NCBI RefSeq assembly: GCF_024586455.1
Contig: NW_026089624.1
Coordinates: forward strand, 9,267,341 to 9,331,340
Length of the DNA stretch: 64,000 nucleotides
Source of the DNA: Bactrocera neohumeralis
Lineage: Eukaryota; Arthropoda; Insecta; Diptera; Tephritidae
Reading direction: 5' to 3'
In this document: positions 43,256 to 53,354 of the stretch, piece after piece
Position numbering within the stretch: the stretch's first letter is position 1
Layout of the letters: each line of letters starts with the position of its first letter
The notes under the pieces: generated by a model
What the model was told of the DNA's origin: nothing
Databases searched by the model: none
The model's input: only the letters and a program-made list of their open reading frames with translations
Made by a program: the position numbers and the translations under genes

Positions 43256-43531
43256 AGTGTTCGAATTGAAGAACTAGACTGTTCAAAGTTGACAGTTAAA
43301 ACCCCATGTAACATTGAAGCTTTAGAAGAAATGATTCGATTAAAAAGTAATAATTCGTAAAGTCGTCAATAGAACTTGGTCGCAAATAATATAACAATTA
43401 GTCAATGAAGGGTGAGGAGTAGATATTAAATGCTGCCTAATTATCGATTTACTTAACCCATACTACATGCCATAGTCCATATTTTAACAAATTTGGGGTT
43501 TCTCACATCAAACTAAAAAACTAAAAATAAA
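43256..43531. other. no gene recognised
   Basis: Short spacer between MITE M and the foldback element; may be the continuation of the gypsy-like leader at 57548-57646, but I cannot show that. Confidence 0.35.
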
Positions 43532-43605
43532 TATAGTTTAAAAAAACTAAAAAACACGCTTTTAAGACATATCAAATTAAAAAGTGAAAAATAATTCTTT
43601 GTATA

Positions 43606-44036
43606 AGTTAAAAAGGTTTTTGTTTTATTAAGAAACTTTTATTACTGATGCTAATAGTTTCACGTTTACATTCCATCTGCCCTAACTAAGCTAAAGCCCA
43701 AGCATATATTACCAAAGGTAAAATATCGTTGTTGCTATGAGATCTTATTCTTCAGATGTTCTTGCTGTGAGCAGCTTTATCATTGCAATTACAACTTCTG
43801 AAGGTACCGTAACACTTCAGTGTTTTACGCATCACCTTCCGAATGTCACCCATCAAAGAGTTATGCTGTTGCTGTGCGCTTTTATTGGTGATAATAATGA
43901 TAAGAGTGATGATATGCAAATGACCGTATAAGCATTTCAACATGAAGACCCCAGCAGGAATGTGCGTAGCATTGAAAGCAATTTACGTTATGTTAGCTTC
44001 ATCTTATATTAATTGTTTTCTTAACTAAGGTTAACT
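43606..44036 (-). repeat. 3' LTR of gypsy 2
   Basis: 431 bp. Collinear with the 5' LTR but lacks about 49 bases (CCGCTGCTTTTCCATATTGG..) present at 50011-50060, and differs around GGTACCGTAACACTTCAG. LTRs are identical at insertion, so these indels date after integration or reflect recombination between family members. Confidence 0.85.
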
Positions 44037-44627
44037 ATTCCCCTTTTAAGTCTCGAAAGGTCCTCGATTCGACGGAGAATTTTTTACATTGGAGCTTTGT
44101 TGAGCATATGTTGAAGAGGTGACAAACGGTTAAGTTGCTTAATTGCTTGGTTTAAGCTTTACAAAACTTTTAGCTTATTTTTGCTAAATACAATTAATGG
44201 TTAATGTAATATGAGTGTTACAAATTCAAATTAAAATAAACAATAATTAAATTTTTACTTAAGACTATCGTGATAATTTAAAAAATTAGTAAGCGGTTTA
44301 TTTACTTAAAAAATTTTCTAATAATTCAGCGTTGCTCATTTTTAGTTTTATATCTTTAGAATTGCGTTTTTTGTGCAAGATACAGTCTAGATATTTATGT
44401 TTAACGAATATTACTTTTATGTATTTTCCTACCATTAATTAGAACTGAGGTACCAAGATCTTTTTCAACTATATTTTCAGTAAACACTTTATCGAATTTA
44501 TTTCCAAGCCTTTTGTTTCGGCGTATGAAAACCTTTTCTCCACAGACATATGTTTTAGCAGTTTTCCCTTGATTGTTTCTTTGCAGAGTTTTCTCTTGAG
44601 TTCAGATAATTTTTCTTTTATGAATCT

Positions 44628-45684
44628 TCATTTTTCTTCCTCACAGTTGTGAGAGATGTCGGTTGGTCTAGCATCGATAACAGAATGAAAACTGCAATTG
44701 TATTTGTGCGTTGATAAAATAAGTAGGTCAATAATATCATCTATTTTTTGCTGCTCTTTTATACAGCGTGCAATTTCCAACAGCGTGGAGTGGAACCTTT
44801 CTACTTGGCCATTACTTTCGCTGTGAAGAGTAGGAATGAAAAACTGGTCTATAGAAAACATATCTCTGAGCATAACTTGAATTGCGTTAGATTGAAAAGC
44901 TCTTTCGTTATCAGAGACAATGACTTTAGTGTTATTAAACACTAATAGGAACACTAATAGGAAATTTGGAAAATTTATCAATACACGTTAAAAACAATTG
45001 CCTGCCAGTTATAAGAATATCTATGTGGAGAATTTCACCTGGGCGGTCTGGGATTGGTGTTTTACCAATTCCAGGATCAGGAGGTTTTCTTTGGTATTTA
45101 TTCTCCAAACATATTTTGCAATTTGCTATTGTTGATTTCAATAATTTTTTTATATTTGGAAAATAGTATTCACGAGAAATCTGGCGAAAGTTTTCGTGTA
45201 AGCCACGATGAGCTCGATTGTGCTCCATCGATATCACTTCCATTTGGTCATCATTATTAATTAAGTCAATTAATAGAAGCTGACAGTGAATAAACTTAAC
45301 GCCAGGAAAACCTGATATTATTTTATTTTGTATCTGTGCTAGAGTGTGGAGATCGCAATAAATTCCGTTGGTGACGTTAGGGTTGACATGACTTTTTAGG
45401 CATTCTATAAGATTCTTAAGAGTATCGAAAGTGATTGTGTGACGTATCAGTTTTTTAAAAAGAATTTTTGTATTTTTAATAAAGGAATTAGACTTAGAAA
45501 TCATTAATTGGTTTCTGAATTGGTTAATAGGACAATTGACGGTTTTGATAATGTTAGTTAAGGATTCTTCACTATGCACAGTTTCATTTAAGGGGACTTC
45601 ACTTAAATTGTTGCAGAATTGTCTAGAAAAGGCATTTTTTGTCTTTTCCCGGTTTAAAATGAAAACTTGGCGCAAACTCTTCAA
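44628..45684 (-). pseudogene. gypsy 2 integrase
   Basis: Frame 44935-45684 contains the HHCC zinc finger (HNRAHRGLHENFRQISREYY ... CKICLENKYQ), then PDRPGEILHIDILITGRQLF with the first catalytic Asp and TCIDKFSKF. The next frame, 44628-44981, continues VIVSDNERAFQSNAIQ with the second Asp and HSESNGQVERFHSTLLEIAR with the Glu. The joint lies at a direct repeat of 12 bases (AACACTAATAGG twice) and part of the core between KFSKF and NTKVIV is missing. Confidence 0.85.
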
Positions 45685-45702
45685 TGAACGCTTGCCATCT
45701 TT

Positions 45703-47166
45703 TCATTTTTGCATTTGGGTTTTTTCAGACATTGCGAATATGAGCGGCTGATGATCGGTAAAAATGTTTATATTCTTCACTCCATACAAATAATGACGAA
45801 GCTTTTTTAATGCCCATACAATTGCAAGTAGTTCTCGTTCGTTTGTATCATAATTTTGTTCGGTAGCTGAGAGTGTTCGTGAAATCATGGTAATTGGACG
45901 ACCTTTTTGGGACAAAACTGCACCCAAAGCAGTAGAAGAGGCATCTGTTGTAAGCTCGAAAGGTTGATTATAATTTGGGTATTGAAGTAAAACATCATCT
46001 GAAGCTAATATTTGTTTTATTCGTTCAAAAGCTTGAAGGGCTTGAGGGCTAAAGTCAATTTTCACATTTTTTGAACATCGTGAACCTACTTGTCCGTTTT
46101 CTCCGCGAAGGTAAGCTGTCAAAGGCTTGACTATGGCAGCATAGGCTTTAATAAAACGCCTATAATATCCTGATAGTCCCAGAAATGAGCGCAATGCTCG
46201 AAGAGTTTTCGGAGGTTCGTAATTAACAATATCACGAATTTTATCTGGACAAGTTCTAATGCCCGCGTTAGAAACAAGAAACCCTAGAAACTCCACTTGA
46301 GTTTTAAAAAACTTCGATTTTTTAGGTGAGACTCTCATTCCTGCGTTTTCAAGAGTTTGAAGTATGTGGTTGATGTGCTTTAAATGTGATTGTTCATCTG
46401 AAGAATATATAATTATATCGTCGACATAAACGTGACAATATTTCTCTATGACTCCGCGTAAAACATCGTCAATAGCCCTTTGAAAAATACTGGGTGCATT
46501 TCTTAACCCAAAGGGTAATCTACAGAATTCATATTTTCCGTTATTTATACTAAACGCTGTTTTTTGCCTGTATTTTTCACACATAATGATTTGGTGAAAT
46601 CCGGACTTAAGATCATTAAGTTTCCGAAAATCGATCACCATTCGCAGTTTTGGCTTTCCAACTTCATCAAATCCCTTTTTAGATACTACGTGGGCAGGAG
46701 AATTGTAAGGCGAACAAGATGGCCTTATTATTCCATCTTTAAGAAGTATTTTTATTTCTGTATTAATAAACGGGGTTACAGACATGGGATATAGATAAGT
46801 CTTGCTGTATATCGGTTCATCTGTATTTGTGCGAATTCTCCCCTTAACGGTTGTGTTGTAAGGCAAGGCACTGTCTGGGTCAGCAAATGCATTAATATTT
46901 TTATTGATTATTTGCCGAAATTGTCCTTGGAGTTTGAGTGGAACTGAATTTTCTTCTATTGTTATTAAGTTTACTTGCTCACATGCAAAACAGTGTAATT
47001 TTTCTTTACCATTTCTGTAAAGTAAATACCCTTCAACAGTATCAATTTTAGCATCAATATGTTTTAAAAAGTCATAACCTATAATACCGTCAAATGTACT
47101 TAAACTTGAAAGCAGAAATAACGTTGAGGTATTGCCAAACACATTACATTTTTTACACATAACATT
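45703..47166 (-). pseudogene. gypsy 2 protease C-terminus, reverse transcriptase, RNase H
   Basis: An unbroken frame of about 490 residues of retroelement origin: protease end STFDGIIGYDFLKHIDAKID, RT fingers EIKILLKDGIIRPSCSPYNS and RMVIDFRKLNDL, palm FCRLPFGLRNAPSIFQRAID, catalytic CHVYVDDIIIYSSDEQSH, EFLGFLVSNAGI, LRALRSFLGLSGYYRRFIKA and RNase H FELTTDASSTALGAVLSQKG, NIFTDHQPLIFAMS. The ORF as it stands begins in the R1 insertion (ATG 47454), so its first 95 or so residues are not retroviral-like. It ends prematurely at SEKTQMQK* where the family continues with KNP.K..RWQ. Confidence 0.9.
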
Positions 47167-48240
47167 TTTATACTCTCGCAACAAAGTTGCTAAGGAAAGT
47201 ATTATAGTTTTGTTCACATAACGGTTGTTTGTAAATCCTAAAACTAAAAGAGTCAGATATAGGGTTATATATACCAAAGTGATCAGGGCGACGAGTAGAG
47301 TCGAAATCCGGATGTCTGTCTGTCCGTCCGTCCGTGCAAGCTGTAACTTGAGTAAAAATTGAGATATCATGATGAAACTTGGTACACGTATTCCTTGGCT
47401 CCATAAGAAGGTTAAGTTCGAAGATGGGCAAAATCGGCCCACTGCCACGCCCACAAAATGGCGGAAACCGAAAACCTATAATGTGTCATAACTAAGCCAT
47501 GAATAAAGATATTAAAGTGAAATTTGGCACAAAGGATCGCATCAGGGAGGGACATATTTGGAAGTAATTTTTTTGGAAAAATGGGCGTGGCCCCGCCCCC
47601 TACTAAGTTTTTTGTGCATATCTCGGAAACTATTATAGCTATGTCAACCAAACTCTACTGAGTCGTTTTCTTCAGGTATTTCCATATACAGTTCAAAAAT
47701 GGAAGAAATCGGATAATAACCACGCCCACCTCCCATACAAAGGTTATGTTCAAAATCACTAAAAGTGCGTTAACCGACTAACAAAAAACGTCAGAAACAC
47801 TAAATTTTACGGAAGAAGTGGCAAAAGGAAGCTGCACCCAGGCTTTTTTTAAAAATTGAAAATGGGCGTGGCGCCGCCCACTTATGGACCAAGAACCATA
47901 TCTCAGGAGCTACTAGACCGATTTCAATGAAATTCGGTATATAATGTTTTCTTAACACCCTGATGACATGTACGTACTTGTACGAAATATGGCTGAAATC
48001 GGTTCACAACCACGCCTTCTTCCAATATAAAGCTATTTTGAATTCCATCTGATGCCTTCTTTGTATAATACGAGTATAAACATTAGGAACCAATGATGAT
48101 AGCGGAATAAAACTTTACAAAAATATGGTATTTGAAAAATATGTAAATGACGTATTATGAAATCTCGATTATCACTTTACCATGCGAGAGTATAAAATGT
48201 TCGGTGACACCCGAACTTAGCCCTTCCTTACTTGTTTATT
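47167..48240 (-). repeat. R1 dispersed repeat, long copy inserted in gypsy 2 protease
   Basis: About 1.07 kb, non-coding. Both ends carry an inverted motif of about 20 bases: AACATTTTTATACTCTCGCA at 47163-47182 and TGCGAGAGTATAAAATGTT at 48183-48201, followed by CACCCGAACTTAGCCCTTCC. It separates DTG-bearing protease N-terminus (48243-48400) from the C-terminal half. It is the most complete R1 copy in the window. Exact ends and target duplication are uncertain. Confidence 0.7.
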
Positions 48241-48400
48241 TATTAGATTTTTACCGTGTATGGATTTCAAATTAAAAGGTTTTCCCAAACATTTAATTCC
48301 CTGAAGAAATGGAAAGTATTTTATATAATTTTTTGATGTGCCTGTATCAATTATAATGCGAAGCTCCCGGCCTTTTTCGTGATAAACGGTAGGAGCGATT
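48241..48400 (-). pseudogene. gypsy 2 protease N-terminus
   Basis: The minus strand encodes APTVYHEKGRELRIIIDTGT then SKNYIKYFPFLQGIKCLGKP and FNLKSIHGKNLIN, an aspartic protease N-terminal half with the DTG active site, directly downstream of the Gag stop. It then runs into R1. The protease frame is +1 relative to Gag as the sequence stands. Confidence 0.75.
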
Positions 48401-49624
48401 TTAGTTTAAATAGTTTATTTCGTCCCCATATTCCGCTGCAGCATCGTCATTATAATTATGGTGGTCAATGCCCGAGTAGTTGTAATAATATTCATCTTCA
48501 AAATTGGTATCCTGACTGAAATTTTCCTCAACATTTTGAAAAGATTCTAATTCTTCTAGCATAAAATTTACCTTTTGCAGTTTGTGAAAGGGTGCACGAT
48601 TAGAATGGAAGTGTTCGCGATTTCGTTTATAGGTTGATTGCATATTCTGATTGGGATGCTGTAGTTTTGGAATGTACTTGGGTGTAGGTTGAGTCTGCTG
48701 AGTGGATAGTTTCGGAACACTATTAGGCTGTCGGTAGTAACTTGTATTGCTATCGAATTCCATTGGGGTTGGTTTATTAGAATTTAAATTGAAGCTAATA
48801 CCTGCATTCGGCCTATTATTGTAATCTATTTGTTTAAATTGAGACGTTACCGGTTTATTGAATTTATAAGTATTTCCAACAGCAAATGCTTCTGCAAAAT
48901 TATGTCTTCTATGATTCGTTTGCAGCTCCTGAGCCACTGCAAGAGCAGTTGGAAGGTCTTTGGGTCTGGAGGAAAAAAGGATATCGCACAATGGACGTCT
49001 AAGTCCTGATATGAAGACGCGTAAGGCGTTTTCTCTAGCGTGCTCATTTAAAGTGGCAATAATATCTTTATTCTCGCTATACGCCATGATTTGTTTATTT
49101 ATGATAAGGCATAGTTTTTTGTCCACCTTATTATAATAATTAGTAATAGAAAGATTATCTTGTCTAAGGATACTTAGCTCGTTCTCCAAAACATAAAGAG
49201 GCCTTTTATCGGCATATTCCTGATCTAGTCTAGCTAAAATTGCTTTGAAATTAAGCACTGTATTAAAAGACGCGAGTGTAGTATTTGCGGAACCAATAAT
49301 TTTGTTTCGGAAAATACCCAAAGCGATGTAATATTTTTCCGAACCCTCCGAGTAGTAATTAATGGCGAATTCAGCTGCGGTTCGCCAAGCGGGGTAAGAA
49401 ACAGAATCTCCACTAAATTCAGGCAAAGATTTTATTAGATCTAAACTTGCGTTGTTTTCTGCTGCTAATGGATTAATTGAAACGGGTAAATGTTCCTCAA
49501 CGCCACGTGGTTGCAACTGATTAATTGCCCAGGTCAAGTTACTTAACTGCGCAAAAAACTCTCGTTTTAGATTTTCATTGGCTTTTTTAACAATTTCTTC
49601 TATTTGCTCTCTATTCAAAGACAT
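48401..49624 (-). CDS. gypsy 2 Gag polyprotein (intact ORF)
   Basis: An open frame of 407 residues, the only undamaged gene of this element. It begins MSLNREQIEEIVKKANENLK and has a capsid-like middle (LIKSLPEFSGDSVSYPAWRT, ENALRVFISGLRRPLCDILF, LAVAQELQTNHRRHNFAEAF), then a Pro/Gln/Asn-rich tail ending in an acidic, Tyr-rich stretch. There is no CCHC zinc knuckle, which is common for 17.6/297-like gypsy elements. The heptamer TTTAAAC overlaps the end in frame (minus strand, 48404-48410). It would form the virus-like particle core. Confidence 0.8.
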   Translation of the reverse strand: MSLNREQIEEIVKKANENLKREFFAQLSNLTWAINQLQPRGVEEHLPVSINPLAAENNASLDLIKSLPEFSGDSVSYPAWRTAAEFAINYYSEGSEKYYIALGIFRNKIIGSANTTLASFNTVLNFKAILARLDQEYADKRPLYVLENELSILRQDNLSITNYYNKVDKKLCLIINKQIMAYSENKDIIATLNEHARENALRVFISGLRRPLCDILFSSRPKDLPTALAVAQELQTNHRRHNFAEAFAVGNTYKFNKPVTSQFKQIDYNNRPNAGISFNLNSNKPTPMEFDSNTSYYRQPNSVPKLSTQQTQPTPKYIPKLQHPNQNMQSTYKRNREHFHSNRAPFHKLQKVNFMLEELESFQNVEENFSQDTNFEDEYYYNYSGIDHHNYNDDAAAEYGDEINYLN

Positions 49625-49888
49625 TTTATTTGTTTATACTTTTTTTCAAAAGGCTTGGTTAAGAAAATTTGGTAAGTTTCGTTTAAAGTTGTTGAAATTA
49701 TTTAAGATCTTGTTTTTTGAATATACCTTTCATAAAAGTATTTTTACTAATCTTTATTTAATAATTAATACAAACTTTTTAGTAGTTTTATGATTTTCAC
49801 TAAATTGATTCAAATTTAATTTAGAATTTCTCATTTCTTTTGCAGGTCCTTGGTACTTCAGAATTCCTATGTTCTTTTTGCAAGTCCT

Positions 49889-49909
49889 TGGCCTTCGAGT
49901 TGGGCGCCA
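49889..49909 (-). promoter_or_regulatory. gypsy 2 primer-binding site
   Basis: The minus strand reads TGGCGCCCAACTCGAAGGCC immediately inside the 5' LTR, the T being shared with the LTR end. TGGCGCCCAAC is the classical gypsy-type primer site (complementary to tRNA-Lys). Confidence 0.8.
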
Positions 49910-50370
49910 GTTAAAAATGTTTTTGTTTTATTAAGAAACTTGTATTACTGATGCTAATAGTTTCACGTTTACATTCCATCTGCCCTAACTAAGCTAAAGC
50001 CCAAGCATATATTCCGCTGCTTTTCCATATTGGTGCAGCAACAACTTACTTGTTGCTCTCTTTACCAAAGGTAAAATATCGTTGTTGCTATGAGATCTTA
50101 TTCTTCAGATGTTCTTGCTGTGAGCAGCTTTATCATTGCAATTACAACTTCTGAAGGTATCACCTTGCGAATTTGATGGGTGACCATCAAAGAGTTATGC
50201 TGTTGCTGTGCGCTCTTATTGGTGATAATAATGACAAGAGTGATGATATGCAAATGACCGTATAAGCATTCCAGCATGAAGACCCCAGCAGGAATGTGCG
50301 TAGCATTGAAAGCAATTTACGTTATGTTAGCTTCATCTTATGTTAATTGTTTTCTTAACTAAGGTTAACT
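49909..50370 (-). repeat. 5' LTR of gypsy 2
   Basis: 462 bp, bounded AGTTAAAAATG..AAGGTTAACT on the plus strand. It would contain the element promoter and polyadenylation signal. Followed by the duplicated TATA. Confidence 0.85.
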
Positions 50371-50374
50371 TATA

Positions 50375-50558
50375 AACTAACAATAATAATGATGGAAAAA
50401 TTCCTGCATTATTGTGAGAAAATCGTGGGATACTTGGTGACATATTTTTCATATATCGAGCATTCCACGCTTTTCTCACAATAATGCAGGAATTTTTCCA
50501 TCATTATTATTGTTAGTTTATACAAAGAATTATTTTTCACTTTTTAATTTGATATGTT
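50375..50558. repeat. central palindrome of foldback element
   Basis: AACTAACAATAATAATGATG to TGTGAGAAAATCGTGG is mirrored by CCACGCTTTTCTCACA to CATCATTATTATTGTTAGTT with almost no mismatch, leaving a loop near 50434-50467 (ACTTGGTGACATATTTTTC..). The right arm continues TATACAAAGAATTATTTTTC to the piggyBac insertion at 50559. Such a perfect hairpin is prone to replication slippage. Confidence 0.9.
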
Positions 50559-50998
50559 TTAACCCCTTGTTGTCTGACGGTACTCTCCAGTACCACTTCG
50601 AATTTTTCTGTTTTAAACAAAATCGCTGAGCTTCTTGCTGTAACTTAAAGTACAAAATAAAGCACATATATAACAGTACTTTCTGCAATATTCGTGAATT
50701 TTTCGCTCTCTATGCTCATTTCAAGTTAGTGTTTTCCATAGTGCGGTCGTTAAAAAAAGTGTTGTATTATTTTACTTGTATTTTGCAAAATTCTTAAAAT
50801 TTCTCCAGGAAATAAAGAGAAACTTAAAGTTGTGTTAATTTGGCATTTATTATTGAAGACGCAAAGGAGTTTAACTTTTTTGTTTACCAGTGATATTTGA
50901 TTTTCTGAAGGAGACTTGTAAGTACCGTCGGGCTCTGTTGGCCCTTGTTTTTTACACACAACACTGATTTCCTTATATACAGGTTTATACAAATAATA

Positions 50999-52303
50999 TC
51001 GGGTGATTTTTTAAGAGCTTGATAACTTTTTTTTAAAAAAAAACGCATAAAATTTGCAAAATCTCATCGGTTCTTTATTTGAAACGTTAGATTGGTTCAT
51101 GACATTAACTTTTTGAAGATAATTTCATTTAAATGTTGACCGCGGCTGCGTCTTAGGTGGTCCATTCGGAAAGTCCAATTTTGGGCAACTTTTTCGAGCA
51201 TTTCGGCCGGAATAGCCCGAATTTCTTCGGAAATGTTGTCTTCCAAAGCTGGAATAGTTGCTGGCTTATTTCTGTAGACTTTAGACTTGACGTAGCCCCA
51301 CAAAAAATAGTCTAAAGGCGTTAAATCGCATGATCTTGGTGGCCAACTTACGGGTCCATTTCTTGAGATGAATTGTTCTCCGAAGTTTTCCCTCAAAATG
51401 GCCATAGAATCGCGAGCTGTGTGGCATGTAGCGCCATCTTGTTGAAACCACATGTCAACCAAGTTCAGTTCTTCCATTTTTGGCAACAAAAAGTTTGTTA
51501 GCATCGAACGATAGCGATCGCCATTCACCGTAACGTTGCGTCCAACAGCATCTTTGAAAAATACGGTGCAATGATTCCACCAGCGTACAAACCACACCAA
51601 ACAGTGCATTTTTCGGGATGCATGGGCAGTTCTTGAACGGCTTCTGGTTGCTCTTCACCCCAAATGCGGCAATTTTGCTTATTTACGTAGCCATTCAACC
51701 AGAAATGAGCCTCATCGCTGAACAAAATTTGTCGATAAAAAAGCGGATTTTCTGCCAACTTTTCTAGGGCCCATTCACTGAAAATTCGACGTTGTGGCAG
51801 ATCGTTCGGCTTCAGTTCTTGCACGAGCTGTATTTTATACGGTTTTACACCAAGATCTTTGCGTAAAATCTTCCATGTGGTCGAATAACACAAACCCAAT
51901 TGCTGCGAACGGCGACGAATCGACATTTCACGGTCTTCAGCCACACTCTCAGAAACAGACGCAATATTCTCTTCTGTACGCACTGTACGCATTCGTGTGG
52001 TTGGTTTAATGTCCAATAAAGTAAACTGAGTGCGAAACTTGGTCACAATCGCATTAATTGTTTGCTCACTTGGTCGATTATGTAGACCATAAATCGGACG
52101 TAAAGCGCGAAACACATTTCGAACCGAACACTGATTTTGGTAATAAAATTCAATGATTTGCAAGCGTTGCTCGTTAGTAAGTCTATTCATGATGAAATGT
52201 CAAAGCATACTGAGCATCTTTCTCTTTGACACCATGTCTGAAATCCCACGTGATCTGTCAAATACTAATGCATGAAAATCCTAACCTCAAAAAAATCACC
52301 CGA
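50999..52303 (-). mobile_element. rosa-type (DD41D) mariner-like element
   Basis: A 1305-bp element with terminal repeats TCGGGTGATTTTTTAAGAG (50999) and TCGGGTGATTTTTTTGAGG on the other strand (52303), flanked by TA (50997-50998 and 52304-52305). The size and single transposase gene are typical of mariners. It sits in the 5' untranslated part of piggyBac, eight bases before the ATG at 52312. Confidence 0.9.
51097..52190 (-). pseudogene. rosa-type mariner transposase, one frameshift
   Basis: Frame 1 (51525-52190) starts MNRLTNEQRLQIIEFYYQNQ with the helix-turn-helix region (SEQTINAIVTKFRTQFTLLD), then VEDREMSIRRRSQQLG-like text and the first catalytic Asp in QILFSDEAHFWLNGYVNKQN. Frame 2 (51097-51609) continues after a one-base shift near 51560: MWFQQDGATCHTARDSMAIL (second Asp) and PRSCDLTPLDYFLWGYVK. 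Counting from the D of QQD to the D of PLDYF gives 41 residues between, i.e. DD41D, as in rosa of Ceratitis. Only the shift prevents a full-length protein of about 345 residues. Confidence 0.85.
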
Positions 52304-52311
52304 TATAATAT

Positions 52312-53097
52312 AATGGCTGGAGTTCACGGCAGATTTTTGACAGAAAATCAAATTGCTTCCATTTTGGAAGAAATTCCAAAATTGATATTGCACAAGATAC
52401 GGATATTGAGAGTGAGGATGAAGATGAAGAGGTGATGACTTCACCGAACGATGAAGATCAGTTTTTGATTGAAGTTCTAAATCAAATTCAGGAAGAAGAA
52501 AATGAAGAGACAAATATTTTGCCGGAAAGTATCCGAAGCACAGTTTTTGAAGAACCGTTGCGAAAATGGAAAAAAGTTGAGAAACCCACCGTGGTTTCAC
52601 AATTTGACTCAGTAGAGGGACCAGTAACTGGTTTTATTGAAGATATGGAAACGCCAACACAATTTTTCGTATCTTATATGAAAGCCATTATGGAAGGAAT
52701 CATATTTCATTCAAATTATGCGGTACAAAAAAATAAAACTTTGAATCTACAAAAAAGTGAACTATTGGCATTTATCGGCATAAACTTTTGTATGGGCTAC
52801 CATCAGCTGCCAAGTTATCGTCATTATTGGACTATCAGTGAAGATCTGGCAGTCTCCGTAGTATCAAAATCCATGTCCCGAAACAGATTTGATTTGATTT
52901 TACTTTTTTTGCATGTAAATGATAATTCTAAAATTCTGGAAAACAATAAGGATCGGCTATTCAAAACTCACCGTATGGTTGAAGCTCTAAATCAACGTTT
53001 TCAGCAGGTATACCATGGAACGAAGGAGCTATCAGTTGACGAATCCATGATTCTTTTCAAGGGTAGAAGTGCCATAAAACAATATTGCGCTATGAGA
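52312..53097 (+). pseudogene. piggyBac transposase, N-terminal part
   Basis: ATG 52312 begins MAGVHGRFLTENQIASILEE; a one-base shift near 52380 moves to the frame with the acidic DTDIESEDEDEEVMTSPNDE and the main ORF. Then come VEKPTVVSQFDSVEGPVTGF, TPTQFFVSYMKAIMEGIIFH, LLAFIGINFCMGYHQLPSYR and KELSVDESMILFKGRSAIKQ, whose DES Asp is the first catalytic residue. At IKQYCAMR the RTE copy D insertion interrupts. Codons after 53097 belong to the LINE. Confidence 0.9.
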
Positions 53098-53354
53098 GGA
53101 TATGAGGAGGATGGAGTCATGTGTAGAAGTTCACGCAAGTGAGGAAAGTTCTCTGATCGCCATTCACGTGGGAGTGGCCAGAAACGATTCTTTTACACAT
53201 GGCTCAAGCAGCTCACTACTTCCGGTCTTTGACCAAGTATCCTCTGGGTAGCCTAAGAACATCCGTTCAAAGGCGAGCTAAAGTGAGAAGGCGAAACATT
53301 CCCTACAAGGGTTGTGCGCTGGGTTTGGGACCCGCCACGTAAAAAACACCCCCA

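Larger units (their letters stand above)
43606..50370 (-). mobile_element. Ty3/gypsy LTR retrotransposon 2
   Basis: A minus-strand element with 3' LTR 43606-44036 and 5' LTR 49909-50370, both bounded by AGTTAA..GGTTAACT on the plus strand. A TATA target duplication (43602-43605 and 50371-50374) is confirmed because the opposite foldback arm has a single TATA there. A polypurine tract (AAAAGGGGAAT) precedes the 3' LTR. Gag is intact; protease is split by an R1 repeat; pol and integrase have shifts. There is no env frame. Confidence 0.9.

Noticed and set aside
43178..43360. 60-residue plus-strand ORF
   Set aside because: It starts inside the MITE and crosses its boundary and TSD, so it cannot be a conserved gene.
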